A stretch of 64,000 nt of DNA from Caballeronia humi (lineage in GTDB: Bacteria; Pseudomonadota; Gammaproteobacteria; Burkholderiales; Burkholderiaceae): the NCBI RefSeq assembly GCF_001544475.1, contig NZ_FCNW02000010.1:103550-167549 (forward strand), read 5' to 3'. The number at the start of each line of letters is the position of its first letter. Within the stretch, counting starts at the first letter, position 1. The position numbers and the translations under genes are program-made. Positions 18,098 through 26,870 of the stretch are shown piece after piece. A model generated the notes under the pieces. That model saw only the letters and a program-made list of their open reading frames with translations, searched no databases and was not told where the DNA came from.

Positions 18098-19504
18098 CTA
18101 GAAAAAAAACCAGCCGGTGACGATAAAAATCGGCAAGAGCACGACCGCCGCCCAGCCGAGATAGGCGAAAAAGCCCGGCATGCGGACGCCGCGCGACTCG
18201 GCGATCGCCTTCACCATGAAATTCGGCGCGTTGCCGATGTAACTGTTCGCGCCCATGAAGACGGCGCCCGCCGAGATCGCGGCGAGCGTCGAGGCGCCGG
18301 TCGTCATCAGCGTTTGTGCGTCGCCGCCCGCCAGGTTGAAGAACACGAGGTAGGTCGGCGCGTTGTCGAGGAACGACGAGAGCAGGCCCGTCGCCCAGAA
18401 GTACGCGATGTCAATCGGCTTGCCTTCGGCGTCCGTCACCAGATGCACGATGCCCGCGAATGCGCCCGCTTCGCCCGCGCGCAGGATCGTGATAACCGGC
18501 GCGATCGTGATGAAGATCGCCGCGAAGAGTTTCGCGACTTCCTCGATCGGCGCCCAGTTGAACGCGTTGCCCGCCCGCGCGCTCTTCGGTGTGAGCACGA
18601 GCGACGCAAGCGCCACCGCGACGAGCAGCACATCGCGCACTAGGTTCTGAAGCGCGACGTGCGTGCCGAACACGTCGAACTGGATGCCCGGCTTCCAGAT
18701 GCCGCTCATCAGCACGAGCCCGATCACGGCAGCAAGCAGCACGAAATTGACCTTGCCGTCGATGCCGAGCGGCGGCGTGTCGGGCGTCGGATCGAGGAAC
18801 GCGGCGCGCGCCTCTTCCTTCATGCGGAAATAGTAGCTGTCGAGCGCGTAGAAGAGCGCGAGCAGCACGGCGCAGATGAAGAGCATTGGCAGCGCGAGAT
18901 GGACCGTCGTCCAGAAAAAACTGACTCCGTTCAGGAAGCCGAGAAACAACGGCGGATCGCCGAGCGGCGACAGCGACCCGCCCGCGTTCGCCACCAGGAA
19001 GATGAAGAACACGACGACGTGAACGACGTGCTTGCGGTTGTCGTTCGCACGCAGGAGCGGCCGGATCAGCAGCATCGCCGCGCCGGTCGTGCCCATGATG
19101 CTCGCGAGCGCGGTGCCGAGCGCGAGCAGGCCCGTGTTCAGACGCGGCGAGCCGTGCAGGTTGCCGCGCACGCAGATGCCGCCCGCCACGGTATAGAGCG
19201 TGGCCAGCAGAATGATGAAGGGCAGATATTCTTCGAGCATCGCGTGGACGAACGCGCCGAAGGCCGTGCCCGCGCCGAACGCCAGGGCGAACGGAACGAG
19301 GAACACGACCGCCCACGCTGCCGAAACTTTGCCGAAATGGTGATGCCAGAACGCCGGCGCGACGAGCGGAAAGACAGCGATCGAAAGCAGGATGCCCGCG
19401 AACGGGATGCTCCACAGCGCGGAGAGCGTGGCGCCGTCGAGCGTCGCCGCCGATGCGCCGATCGGCAGCGCAGCGAGCGCGCCGCCGGAGAGCAAACGCC
19501 GCAT
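18098..19504 (-). CDS. NhaD-type sodium:proton antiporter (IT superfamily)
   Basis: 468 aa, a polytopic inner-membrane protein with about 11-13 hydrophobic segments. Family signs include GGSLSPLGDPPLFLGFL, TGLLSSFLDNAPTYLVFF and ANSYIGNAPNFMVKAIAES, the duplicated re-entrant motifs of the ArsB/NhaD group. A GTG nine bases upstream, overlapping the LUD gene stop, is an alternative start. Annotated from homology as a Na+/H+ exchanger; its operon partners (LUD protein and hydroxyacid dehydrogenase) suggest that an organic-anion substrate should also be considered. Confidence 0.87.
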   Translation of the reverse strand: MRRLLSGGALAALPIGASAATLDGATLSALWSIPFAGILLSIAVFPLVAPAFWHHHFGKVSAAWAVVFLVPFALAFGAGTAFGAFVHAMLEEYLPFIILLATLYTVAGGICVRGNLHGSPRLNTGLLALGTALASIMGTTGAAMLLIRPLLRANDNRKHVVHVVVFFIFLVANAGGSLSPLGDPPLFLGFLNGVSFFWTTVHLALPMLFICAVLLALFYALDSYYFRMKEEARAAFLDPTPDTPPLGIDGKVNFVLLAAVIGLVLMSGIWKPGIQFDVFGTHVALQNLVRDVLLVAVALASLVLTPKSARAGNAFNWAPIEEVAKLFAAIFITIAPVITILRAGEAGAFAGIVHLVTDAEGKPIDIAYFWATGLLSSFLDNAPTYLVFFNLAGGDAQTLMTTGASTLAAISAGAVFMGANSYIGNAPNFMVKAIAESRGVRMPGFFAYLGWAAVVLLPIFIVTGWFFF

Positions 19505-19509
19505 CGTGC

Positions 19510-20181
19510 TCACGCCCCGCGCACGATGATCACATGCACGCGATACGGCCCATGAGCGCCAAGCACGATGGTCTGTTCGATATCGCCGGTACGCGACGGC
19601 CCCGACACGAAATTGACGGCGCGCGGCAACTCGCCCCGCTCGGCACGCATCAGCGCGAACGCGTCCTCGTGCGCCGCGACGATGCGCGATGCCGGCACGA
19701 TCGCGACGTGCGTCTGCGGCAAGAGCGCGCCCGACGCAGGCGTCTCGGGCCCCGAGAGCAGCACGAGCGAACCGGTTTCGGCCGTTGCGCAAAAGCATCC
19801 GGTGATGCCGACGAGATCGGCGTCGGCGGGCTTGCGCAGTTGCACGTCGAGACCCGCGGCGCTCCAAGGAAGATCGCCGAGCGACAGCCACGCGACGGCA
19901 TCGATGCCCAGGTTCAACGATTGAAGATAGCGATGCGCTTCGGCGGGCGCGTCGTTCAGCGCATTCACTTCGGCCACGGTCGTCGAAAGGCGCTCGGCCT
20001 CGAGCGTGAAGCGCGCGACGAGTTCCGCCGGCGTCGACGGCAACTCGGGACGCGGCCCCGTCGGATGGCGCGCGAGGTAGTCTTCGGCGGCGGCGCGCTC
20101 GGCGTCCGTGGGCGCGGCCGGCCGGCCCTGAGCGCTGCGAATCCTCGCGAGAATGTTCCGGCGAGCAGCCGATGTATCCAT
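19510..20181 (-). CDS. LUD-domain protein (LutC/YkgG family), orphan copy
   Basis: 223 aa from the ATG at 20181, which has GAGGAC seven bases upstream. The LUD core is visible in VGITGCFCATAETGSLVLLSGPET and the C-terminal VSGPSRTGDIEQTIVLGAHG, matching LutC of the lactate oxidation complex. It is separate from the lutABC operon 3 kb away and instead heads a run with the antiporter, the 2-hydroxyacid dehydrogenase and rmuC. A minus-strand TATAAT at 20219-20224 could be its -10 element. The function of this second copy is unknown. Confidence 0.88.
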   Translation of the reverse strand: MDTSAARRNILARIRSAQGRPAAPTDAERAAAEDYLARHPTGPRPELPSTPAELVARFTLEAERLSTTVAEVNALNDAPAEAHRYLQSLNLGIDAVAWLSLGDLPWSAAGLDVQLRKPADADLVGITGCFCATAETGSLVLLSGPETPASGALLPQTHVAIVPASRIVAAHEDAFALMRAERGELPRAVNFVSGPSRTGDIEQTIVLGAHGPYRVHVIIVRGA

Positions 20182-20260
20182 GTTGCTGTCCTCGTTGGCC
20201 TTCGTCGATGTGGACACGATTATAGCCAGCGGTCCCTGCGGCAAGCCCTCTGCCGAGCGG

Positions 20261-21457
20261 CTAAAGCAACTCTTCCTCCACCGGTTGCTCGATGCCGAAC
20301 ACCTGCCGCAGATAGGCGAGATACGCCTTGTCGTCGCACATGTTCTTGCCCGGTGAATCGGAGAGCTTGGCGACCGGCTGGCCGTTGCAGCGAACCATCT
20401 TGATGACGATCTGCAGCGGCTGGTAGCCGAGGTCGTTCGTCAGGTTCGTGCCGACGCCGAACGCGAGCTGGCACCGCCCGCGAAAGCGTTCGTAGAGTTG
20501 CAGGACTTTCGGGATGTCGAGCGCGTCGGAAAACACGAGCACCTTCGTGCGCGGGTCGCAGCGGTTCTCTTCATAGTGTTTGATGAGGCGCTCGCCCCAG
20601 TCGAACGGATCGCCGGAATCGTGGCGGGCGCCGTCGAAGAGCTTGCAGAAGTACATGTCGAAGTCGCGCAGGAACGCCCGCATGCCGTAGACGTCCGACA
20701 GCGCGATGCCCAGGTCGCCGCGATATTCCTTCGCCCACATTTCGAAGCCGAAGGTCTGCGAGTCGCGCAGACGCGGGCCGAGCGCCTGGCACGCCTGCAG
20801 GTATTCGTGTGCCATCGTGCCGAGCGGACGCAAGCCGTGTTTCATCGCGTAGAAGACGTTGCTCGTGCCCGCGAACTGCGCGCCGAGGCCTTCCTTCAGC
20901 GTGAGCGCGACTTCCTCGTGCCACTGCTTCGAGAAACGGCGGCGCGTGCCGTAGTCGGCGATCTTGCAGTCGGAAAATTCGGGCGGTGTGGCGAGCAGCT
21001 TGATCTTGTCGCGCAGACGCTCGCGTCCGATCGCGTAATCGGGCTTGCCCTGCGTATTGCGGAAATAGACCTCGTTGACGATCGCGAGCACCGGGATCTC
21101 GAAGAGGATCGTGTGCAGCCACGGCCCTTCGATCACGATGTCGATCTCGCCGTTCTTCTTCGCCGACGGCGCGATCGTGATCGATCTTTCGTTCAGGTGA
21201 AAAATGGCGAGGAAATCGATGAAATCGCTCTTGATGAAGCGCATCCGCCGCAGGTAATCGAGTTCTTCTTCCCGAAAGCGCAGGTTGCAGAGCTGACGCA
21301 CTTCGTCGCGAATCTCGTCGATATACGGCACGAGATCCACGTTGGGCGTGCGGCACCGGAACTTGTACTCGACGTTCGCCGCCGGGAAATGATGCAGGAC
21401 GACCTGCATCATCGTGAACTTGTACAGATCGGTATCGAGCAGCGAATTGATGATCAT
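20261..21457 (-). CDS. pncB: Nicotinate phosphoribosyltransferase
   Basis: Makes nicotinate mononucleotide from nicotinate and PRPP in NAD salvage. 398 aa from ATG 21457 ([18 protein letters not shown]), the conserved N-terminus of the family. Other landmarks are [19 protein letters not shown], the region of the phosphorylated His, [13 protein letters not shown], and [19 protein letters not shown]. 79 bp upstream of the LUD gene; could feed the same transcript or be monocistronic. Confidence 0.96.
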   Translation of the reverse strand: MIINSLLDTDLYKFTMMQVVLHHFPAANVEYKFRCRTPNVDLVPYIDEIRDEVRQLCNLRFREEELDYLRRMRFIKSDFIDFLAIFHLNERSITIAPSAKKNGEIDIVIEGPWLHTILFEIPVLAIVNEVYFRNTQGKPDYAIGRERLRDKIKLLATPPEFSDCKIADYGTRRRFSKQWHEEVALTLKEGLGAQFAGTSNVFYAMKHGLRPLGTMAHEYLQACQALGPRLRDSQTFGFEMWAKEYRGDLGIALSDVYGMRAFLRDFDMYFCKLFDGARHDSGDPFDWGERLIKHYEENRCDPRTKVLVFSDALDIPKVLQLYERFRGRCQLAFGVGTNLTNDLGYQPLQIVIKMVRCNGQPVAKLSDSPGKNMCDDKAYLAYLRQVFGIEQPVEEELL

Positions 21458-21760
21458 GGTTTTGGTCGGAACATCGATGAAACGCGGCCAACGCGTAACG
21501 GGGCGCACCGCCGGGCCTTCTGCGTCTCATGTTACCCGAATGCGGGCGCCGTCACGGAGCGCGATCGGCGGGCCGTCGTATCCCATAAAGAAATCACGAA
21601 ACGATATAAAGCCCACGGGCTAAGGCTCGCGCTGAAATTGAGCGGTACGCTACAATATTGGTTTTGGCGCGCGAAGCGTATGAACCTTTGCAAAACCCGG
21701 TTCACGGCCCATGTAGCCGCACCGCCGCCGCCCCCACGAATTCCGCATGCAGGAGCCTGA

Positions 21761-22084
21761 ATGACTCACGTTGTGACCGAAAGCTGCATCAAGTGCCGCT
21801 ATACCGATTGCGTCGACGTGTGCCCGGTGGATTGCTTCCGCGAAGGTCCCAACTTTCTCGCGATCGATCCGGACGAGTGCATCGACTGCGCCGTGTGCGT
21901 GGCCGAATGCCCTGTGAACGCCATCTATGCCGAAGAAGACGTCCCCGGCGACCAGCAGCATTTCACCGACCTGAATGCCGAACTCGCGCGCGGCTGGCCG
22001 AGCATCACGAAGACGAAAGCGCCGCTTCCCGAAGCCGACGAATTCAAGGACGTGAAGGAAAAGCTCGACCTGCTGGAACGCTGA
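21761..22084 (+). CDS. fdxA: 7Fe ferredoxin FdxA
   Basis: Small electron carrier with one [3Fe-4S] and one [4Fe-4S] cluster. 107 aa. Ligands lie in [18 protein letters not shown] and [16 protein letters not shown], the two half-sites of Azotobacter FdI-type ferredoxins, with the C-terminal extension after residue 60. A TACAAT -10-like element is at 21651-21656; no clear -35. Divergent from pncB. Confidence 0.97.
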   Translation: MTHVVTESCIKCRYTDCVDVCPVDCFREGPNFLAIDPDECIDCAVCVAECPVNAIYAEEDVPGDQQHFTDLNAELARGWPSITKTKAPLPEADEFKDVKEKLDLLER

Positions 22085-22147
22085 TCGAGGCCGTCCGCGC
22101 GCCGCGTAATCCGGTCAAAAAAATGATATCGAGATGAACGCGGGGTG

Positions 22148-22176
22148 TTGACAGGGTAGAAAACGCTCCATATAAT
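22148..22176 (+). promoter_or_regulatory. Sigma-70 promoter of tRNA-Asn
   Basis: TTGACA at 22148-22153 and TATAAT at 22171-22176 with a 17-base spacer, matching the consensus fully. It lies 22 bases upstream of the mature tRNA. Confidence 0.92.
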
Positions 22177-22198
22177 TTCATTTCTGTGCTGCAGATGT

Positions 22199-22274
22199 TC
22201 CCCGATAGCTCAGTTGGTAGAGCGCCGGACTGTTAATCCGTAGGTCCCTGGTTCGAGCCCAGGTCGGGGAGCCA
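22199..22274 (+). tRNA. tRNA-Asn (GTT)
   Basis: 76 bases forming a full cloverleaf: acceptor arm TCCCCGA/TCGGGGA with discriminator G and encoded CCA, D-arm with AGCTCAGTTGGTAGAGC, anticodon loop CTGTTAA (anticodon GTT), and T-arm GGTTCGAGCC. Flanked by its own strong promoter and terminator, so it is a single-gene unit. Confidence 0.98.
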
Positions 22275-22288
22275 AAAAGATTCGAAGC

Positions 22289-22318
22289 AAAAAGCCCAAT
22301 CGAAAGATTGGGCTTTTT
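22289..22318 (+). terminator. Intrinsic terminator of tRNA-Asn
   Basis: GCCCAATC, a GAAA tetraloop and GATTGGGC, followed by five T residues; A residues on the other side make it potentially bidirectional. Confidence 0.92.
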
Positions 22319-22467
22319 GCTTTTCTGCTCGCGTTTTACGCCTTCCGCCCTTCAGGCAGATGTGCGCGGCACCTCGACGAACCCATTCGGTAATCGGGCT
22401 GGCGGCCTGAATTGCGCTTCGAGTTTCGTCGGCGAATGGTTGAAAGCGTGGATCGTCAATGACTGCT

Positions 22468-23049
22468 CTACGCCAGCCAAACAACCGTCAACGACCGCAC
22501 GCCCTGCGCGCCACGAATCAATACGCCTTCGATATCGGCTGTCGCGGACGGCCCGGTCACGAGCACCGCATAGCGCGCCGACTGAAAATCGTCTCGTCGA
22601 TACACCTCCTGCAAGCCATCGACGAGTTGCGCCGGATCGAGCAGCACGACGAGATGCTGCACGAGATAGCCGATCGAATTGACGATGTACTCGGCTTCGC
22701 TGAACCACACCGATCCCGTCTCCGCAACGCCGAACCGCCCGCGCACCACGCCTACATCAACATCCTGCAGCGAGGCCGGCGGCGTGTCGGCCGCGAGCGC
22801 GCGAGTGCCCTCGATCCCGTCGACCGCCGATGCCACCACCGCTTCCGGCCCGAAGCGCTCGGCCAAGAGCGCGCGCACGTCGTCGAGACGCTCAGCCTCA
22901 ACGCACGTGCCGCCCATCAGCGCGAGCGCAGCGGTGAATCGCTCGCGGCGATCGCCGTCCGGCACGGTGAACAGCGGCACGTCGGGAAGCGGGCGCGGCC
23001 CGGGCTGCGCTGCGCGGATCTTCGAGAGAAAAGCGTCGCGAGTCGTCAT
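22468..23049 (-). CDS. lutC: Lactate utilization protein C
   Basis: LUD-domain subunit of the LutABC L-lactate dehydrogenase complex. 193 aa from ATG 23049, which overlaps the lutB stop (ATGA). The family core VGVVRGRFGVAETGSVWFSE and C-terminal LVTGPSATADIEGVLIRGAQG are present. Third gene of lutABC. The 193-base gap to the tRNA terminator holds nothing else I can identify. Confidence 0.94.
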   Translation of the reverse strand: MTTRDAFLSKIRAAQPGPRPLPDVPLFTVPDGDRRERFTAALALMGGTCVEAERLDDVRALLAERFGPEAVVASAVDGIEGTRALAADTPPASLQDVDVGVVRGRFGVAETGSVWFSEAEYIVNSIGYLVQHLVVLLDPAQLVDGLQEVYRRDDFQSARYAVLVTGPSATADIEGVLIRGAQGVRSLTVVWLA

Positions 23050-24437
23050 TTCGGTTGCTTCCGGTTTTTGCGATACCACTCATGGAAAGTTTCGGCGGGC
23101 GCGTCAGGCAGATCGCGCTGGCGCCCCCAGATATTCAGCGGGTTGTAGAGCACGAAGTTCGGCAAGCGTTTCAGCGCACCGCCGAGCGATGCCACCGTCG
23201 CGCGATACAAGGTCGGACTCGCGAGCAGCCGCCCCGCCATCTTGAGCACTTCCTTCTTTACGAACGGCACTTCGTGGCGCTCGGCGATCACCTCGCGCCA
23301 TTTGTAGATCTGCTCGTGGATATTCACGCGCACGGGACACACGCTCGTGCAACTGCCGTTCATCGTCGAGGCGAACGGCAGGCTGCTGTAGCGCTTGAGG
23401 TCAAACGTCGGATTGATGATCGCGCCGATTGGGCCCGAATACGTCCCGCCGTACGACAAACCGCCGCTCCTTCGATACACCGGGCACGTATTCATGCAAG
23501 CGCCGCAGCGGATGCACTTGAGCGAGTACCAGAAATCGTCCATCGCGAGGCGCTCGGAGCGGCCGTGATCGACGAGGATGTAGTGCATCTCGGTGCCGGG
23601 ACGCGGCGCGCGAAAGTGCGACGTGTACTGCGTGATCGGCGAGCCGAGCGCGCTTCGCGACAGCATCCGCACGAATACGCCGAGATCGGACACCCTCGGA
23701 ATCAGCTTTTCGATGCCGATCGACGCGATATGCAGCGGCGGCACGTTCGCAGACAAATCCGCGTTGCCCTCGTTCGTGCAGACGACGACCGTCCCCGTCT
23801 CCGCCACGGCGAAGTTGCAGCCGGTCATGCCCGCCGTCTGCTCGCGCACGAAATACGGCCGCGTATGCATGCGCTGGCTTTCGGCGAGATAGTGGATGTC
23901 GCTGTTGGCCGGATCGGTGCCGATCGTGCGTCCGAAGAGTTCGGCGACGTCCGCGCGCAGCTTGTGGACCGCCGGCACGACCATATGGCTCGGGTCCTGA
24001 TGATCGAGTTGCTGGATGCGCTCGCCGAGATCGGTTTCCATCACCGTGATACCGCGCGGCTCCAGGAATTCGCGCATCTTGCATTCGTCGGTGAGCATCG
24101 ACTTGCTCTTGACGAGCGTCGTCATGCCGCGCTCGCTCATCAGCCTGTGCACGATCGCGTTGTGCTCCTCGGCATCCGCCGCGAAATGCACGACAACGCC
24201 GTTCTTCTCCGCCTGTGTCGCAAATTGTTCGATGTAGTCGGCGAGATGCGAGAGCGTGTGCTCCTTGATCCCCGACGCCAGATCGCGCAGCGTCTCCCAT
24301 TCGGCGATGCCATGCGCCTGCGCATCGCGCTTCATGCGCAGGTCCCAGAGACGCTTGTCGTGGAACGCGACGTGATCCTCCTTTTGCAGGAACGCGCCCG
24401 CCGCTTTCGCGTGATCGATCCGCACGGTCTTGGTCAT
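23046..24437 (-). CDS. lutB: Lactate utilization protein B, iron-sulfur subunit
   Basis: 463 aa from ATG 24437, overlapping the lutA stop. A LUD domain (roughly residues 60-290, containing TGCNFAVAETGTVVVCTNEG) is followed by ferredoxin-type cluster motifs: CIRCGACMNTCPVY (C-x2-C-x2-C-x3-C) and SCTSVCPVRVNI. The C-terminus NIWGRQRDLPDAP is typical. It transfers electrons from lactate oxidation with LutA and LutC. Confidence 0.96.
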   Translation of the reverse strand: MTKTVRIDHAKAAGAFLQKEDHVAFHDKRLWDLRMKRDAQAHGIAEWETLRDLASGIKEHTLSHLADYIEQFATQAEKNGVVVHFAADAEEHNAIVHRLMSERGMTTLVKSKSMLTDECKMREFLEPRGITVMETDLGERIQQLDHQDPSHMVVPAVHKLRADVAELFGRTIGTDPANSDIHYLAESQRMHTRPYFVREQTAGMTGCNFAVAETGTVVVCTNEGNADLSANVPPLHIASIGIEKLIPRVSDLGVFVRMLSRSALGSPITQYTSHFRAPRPGTEMHYILVDHGRSERLAMDDFWYSLKCIRCGACMNTCPVYRRSGGLSYGGTYSGPIGAIINPTFDLKRYSSLPFASTMNGSCTSVCPVRVNIHEQIYKWREVIAERHEVPFVKKEVLKMAGRLLASPTLYRATVASLGGALKRLPNFVLYNPLNIWGRQRDLPDAPAETFHEWYRKNRKQPK

Positions 24438-25177
24438 CCGCGTGCTCCGTTGAGAATCTGCGCGATGTGGATGAAGCGCGCGTCGAGTTTCAGGCGCTCG
24501 GCGCAGCCTTGCTGGTGCATGAGACACGACATGTCGCCGGACACGATGTACTGCGCGCCCGCGCCGACGTGGTCGCGCACCTTGTCCTGCCCCATCCTCA
24601 CCGAGACCGCCTCCTCAGTCACGGAAAACGTGCCGCCAAATCCGCAGCATTCGTCGGGCCGGGCAGGCGAGACGAATTCGATGCCTTTCACGCGTTCCAG
24701 GAGCGCGCGCGGCTTGGAAAACGGCGTCTGCGCGATCTCCGATGCCGACGCCTCGCGCAGATGCCGCACCGCGCTGCAACTGTTGTGCAGCCCCACGCGA
24801 TGCGGAAATTCGGCCCACGGAAACTCGCGCACTTGCAGCACGTCGTGCAGGAATTCGGTCAGTTCGAATGCGCTCGCCCGCACCTTGCGCACGGCGGCGG
24901 TCTGCTCGATGGCGTTGAAATGCTCGCGAACGTGGTGCACGCAACTCGCCGACGGCCCGACGATGTAGTCGTAATCCGCGAAATTGCGGGCGAACACGCG
25001 CTCGGCGCCGGCCGCTTCCTTCTGCGCGCCGCTGTTCGCCATCGGCTGGCCGCAGCAGGTCTGTTCCTGCGGGTAATCGACGTCGAGGCCCAGCCGTTCG
25101 AGCAATTCGAGCGTGGCGATGCCCACTTCGGGATAGAAGGCATCGATGAAACAGGGGACGAACAGGGCAACTTTCAT
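24434..25177 (-). CDS. lutA: Lactate utilization protein A
   Basis: 247 aa, with two cysteine-rich CCG domains: TCCGQPMANSG (near residue 40) and ECCGFGGTFS (near residue 180), binding an unusual iron-sulfur cluster in homologous heterodisulfide reductase subunits. First gene of the operon. A palindromic operator lies 36 bases upstream of the ATG, so the operon is probably repressed by the divergent FadR-type regulator and induced by lactate. Confidence 0.96.
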   Translation of the reverse strand: MKVALFVPCFIDAFYPEVGIATLELLERLGLDVDYPQEQTCCGQPMANSGAQKEAAGAERVFARNFADYDYIVGPSASCVHHVREHFNAIEQTAAVRKVRASAFELTEFLHDVLQVREFPWAEFPHRVGLHNSCSAVRHLREASASEIAQTPFSKPRALLERVKGIEFVSPARPDECCGFGGTFSVTEEAVSVRMGQDKVRDHVGAGAQYIVSGDMSCLMHQQGCAERLKLDARFIHIAQILNGARG

Positions 25178-25212
25178 ATGTGGGGAACGCGCCTCGCGAC
25201 GCCTTTGGTCAG

Positions 25213-25227
25213 CTTGGTCTGACCAAG
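25213..25227. promoter_or_regulatory. FadR-family operator between lutA and lutR
   Basis: CTTGGTC-T-GACCAAG is a perfect 7+1+7 palindrome and matches the FadR subfamily consensus TNGTNNNACNA; the E. coli LldR site has the same TTGGT...ACCAA arms. A further TTGGTC half-site occurs at 25205-25210. The position between divergent lutA and the regulator suggests control of both. Confidence 0.82.
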
Positions 25228-25287
25228 ACTTTAAAGATTGTGTTCTTTCGTGTCAAACTAGGGAAATCCGCCAGCTTCGTCCAATCG

Positions 25288-26028
25288 ATGACCTTCCAGC
25301 CCGTCCATTCCTATTCGCGCGTGCGCCTGTCCGATGTCGTCTCCGGCCAGATCCGGTCGCTGATTTCGAGCGGCGCGCTCTTGCCCGGCCAGCGCCTGCC
25401 CGCCGAGCGGGAGCTTGCCGAGCAGTTGAACGTGTCACGGCCGTCGCTGCGCGAAGCACTGATCCGGCTTGAATCCGACGGCTTCATCCGGGCGGTCGCG
25501 CGCGGCGGGTTCATCGTATCGGACGTGACGGCGCCGCTCGTCTCCGATCCGCTCGCTGCCCTCCTTCAGCAGCATCCGAACGCGTCCGCCGACGTGCTCG
25601 AACTGCGGCGCGGGCTCGAAACGCTCTCGACGGCCTATGCCGCCGAGCGTGCCACCGACGCGGACCTGCAACGCATCGCGGATGCCTTCGATGCGCTCCA
25701 GTCCGCCGCCGCCGAGCCGAAGCGCACGCGCATCGCGGAAAAAGACGCGGCGTTCCATCTCGCCATCGCCGATGCCACGCACAACGTCGCGCTTGCGCAC
25801 GTGATGCATGGGCTGCACGAGCTGATCCGCGAATCGATGCTGACGTCGCACCGGCTGGTCGATTACGACGACGAAGTCGAAGCGAACCTGCTCGCCCAGC
25901 ATCGCGCGATCTTCGATGCGATCGTCGCGCGCGATCCCGAACTCGCCCGTGAGGCAGCGGGCGCGCATCTCGATTACGTGCAGACGCTGTATCGCGAGCG
26001 GCCGATCAGGACGGCGCGTTCTGTATGA
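25288..26028 (+). CDS. FadR/GntR-family regulator of lactate utilization (LutR/LldR-like)
   Basis: 246 aa from ATG 25288 (MTFQPVHSYSR). The N-terminal winged helix (about residues 14-75) contains LPAERELAEQLNVSRPSLRE and ALIRLESDGFI. The C-terminal FCD domain has the metal-binding pattern with ELRRGLE, DAAFHLAIADATHN and QHRAIFDAI. Divergent from lutABC and next to a FadR-type palindrome, so a lactate-responsive local repressor is inferred. Confidence 0.9.
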   Translation: MTFQPVHSYSRVRLSDVVSGQIRSLISSGALLPGQRLPAERELAEQLNVSRPSLREALIRLESDGFIRAVARGGFIVSDVTAPLVSDPLAALLQQHPNASADVLELRRGLETLSTAYAAERATDADLQRIADAFDALQSAAAEPKRTRIAEKDAAFHLAIADATHNVALAHVMHGLHELIRESMLTSHRLVDYDDEVEANLLAQHRAIFDAIVARDPELAREAAGAHLDYVQTLYRERPIRTARSV

Positions 26029-26156
26029 GCAAAGCATGGCGATTGCCCCGCATAGGACTACACCTACACGCGTTTCGGACAGCCTCGACTACCGCCAAGA
26101 AAGCTCTCACTCGATACTGAAGCCGTCTAATCAGAAAACGAATGGAGGAACATCAA

Positions 26157-26231
26157 ATGCCCTATCTTCTCGGCTGGCTGCTTGGCGTACCGGTTATCGT
26201 CCTCGTGATCCTGTATTTGATTTTTCATTGA
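26157..26231 (+). CDS. 24-residue hydrophobic membrane microprotein
   Basis: Reads MPYLLGWLLGVPVIVLVILY followed by LIFH and a TGA stop, a single transmembrane helix spanning nearly the whole peptide. GGAGGA is placed six bases before the ATG, a near-optimal ribosome binding site, and a strong terminator begins 27 bases after the stop, so this looks like a complete free-standing gene. I recall similar unannotated short peptides in Burkholderiales but cannot name a family. Confidence 0.75.
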   Translation: MPYLLGWLLGVPVIVLVILYLIFH

Positions 26232-26257
26232 ACGCGTTGCAAGAAGCGCGTCATCGC

Positions 26258-26290
26258 AAAAGGCGTCGTTACAATACGACGCCTTTTCTT
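26258..26290 (+). terminator. Intrinsic terminator after the microprotein gene
   Basis: AGGCGTCGT and ACGACGCCT form a nine-pair stem around TACAAT, with A residues before and TTTCTTTTT after. It ends 18 bases before the creA start. Confidence 0.88.
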
Positions 26291-26307
26291 TTTCCCGAGG
26301 GAATCCG

Positions 26308-26787
26308 ATGAAACGCGCTCTCAGCTTCGCCGCTTTGCTCAGTGTGCTCGCCACCTTTGTTGCGCCTTGCGCGCAAGCGGAGGAAATCGCGAGCGTCAAT
26401 ACGAATTTCCGCTTCACCGGCTCGGATCGCGTGAGCGTCGAGGCGTACGACGATCCGCTCGTCGCCGGGGTGACGTGCTACGTGTCGCGGGCGCGCACGG
26501 GCGGCGTGAAGGGCACGCTCGGCATCGCCGAAGATCCGACGGAAGCGTCGATTGCGTGCCGTCAGGTCGCGCCGATCAAGATCGCCGAGCCGCTCAAGCA
26601 GAAAGCCGATGTCTTCAGCGATCGCATGTCGTTCATCTTCAAGACGCTGCACGTCGTGCGGATCGTCGATGCGAAGCGCAACACGCTCGTCTATCTGACC
26701 TATAGCGACCGGATCACGACCGGCAGCGCGAAAAACAGCGTGACCGCCGTTCCGGTGCCCGAAGGCACAACGATCCCCGTCAAATGA
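26308..26787 (+). CDS. creA: CreA family exported protein
   Basis: 159 aa with an N-terminal signal peptide (about residues 1-24, ending CAQAEE). The CreA core appears as VEAYDDPLVAGVTCYVSRA, GGVKGTLGIAEDPTEASIAC and LHVVRIVDAKRNTLVYLTYSD. CreA proteins are periplasmic or outer-membrane-associated proteins of unknown function. A GAGGGA site precedes the ATG. It lies just after a terminator, so it has its own promoter or relies on read-through. Confidence 0.9.
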   Translation: MKRALSFAALLSVLATFVAPCAQAEEIASVNTNFRFTGSDRVSVEAYDDPLVAGVTCYVSRARTGGVKGTLGIAEDPTEASIACRQVAPIKIAEPLKQKADVFSDRMSFIFKTLHVVRIVDAKRNTLVYLTYSDRITTGSAKNSVTAVPVPEGTTIPVK

Positions 26788-26870
26788 CGGCGCGCGTTGC
26801 AGGCAGCCGCTGAAAAGGGCGCGGCGTGTAAGATCATTCGTTCGATCTCAAAAAAACGCCGCGCTTTCCC

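Noticed and set aside
17105..18643. A 512-residue open frame opposite the dehydrogenase and antiporter genes
   Set aside because: It crosses two well-supported genes and is charged, low-complexity sequence typical of antisense frames in this GC range.
22275..22467. Possible att site or integrated element next to tRNA-Asn
   Set aside because: The tRNA 3' end is not repeated nearby and no integrase or foreign-looking gene follows; lutCBA is normal in GC.
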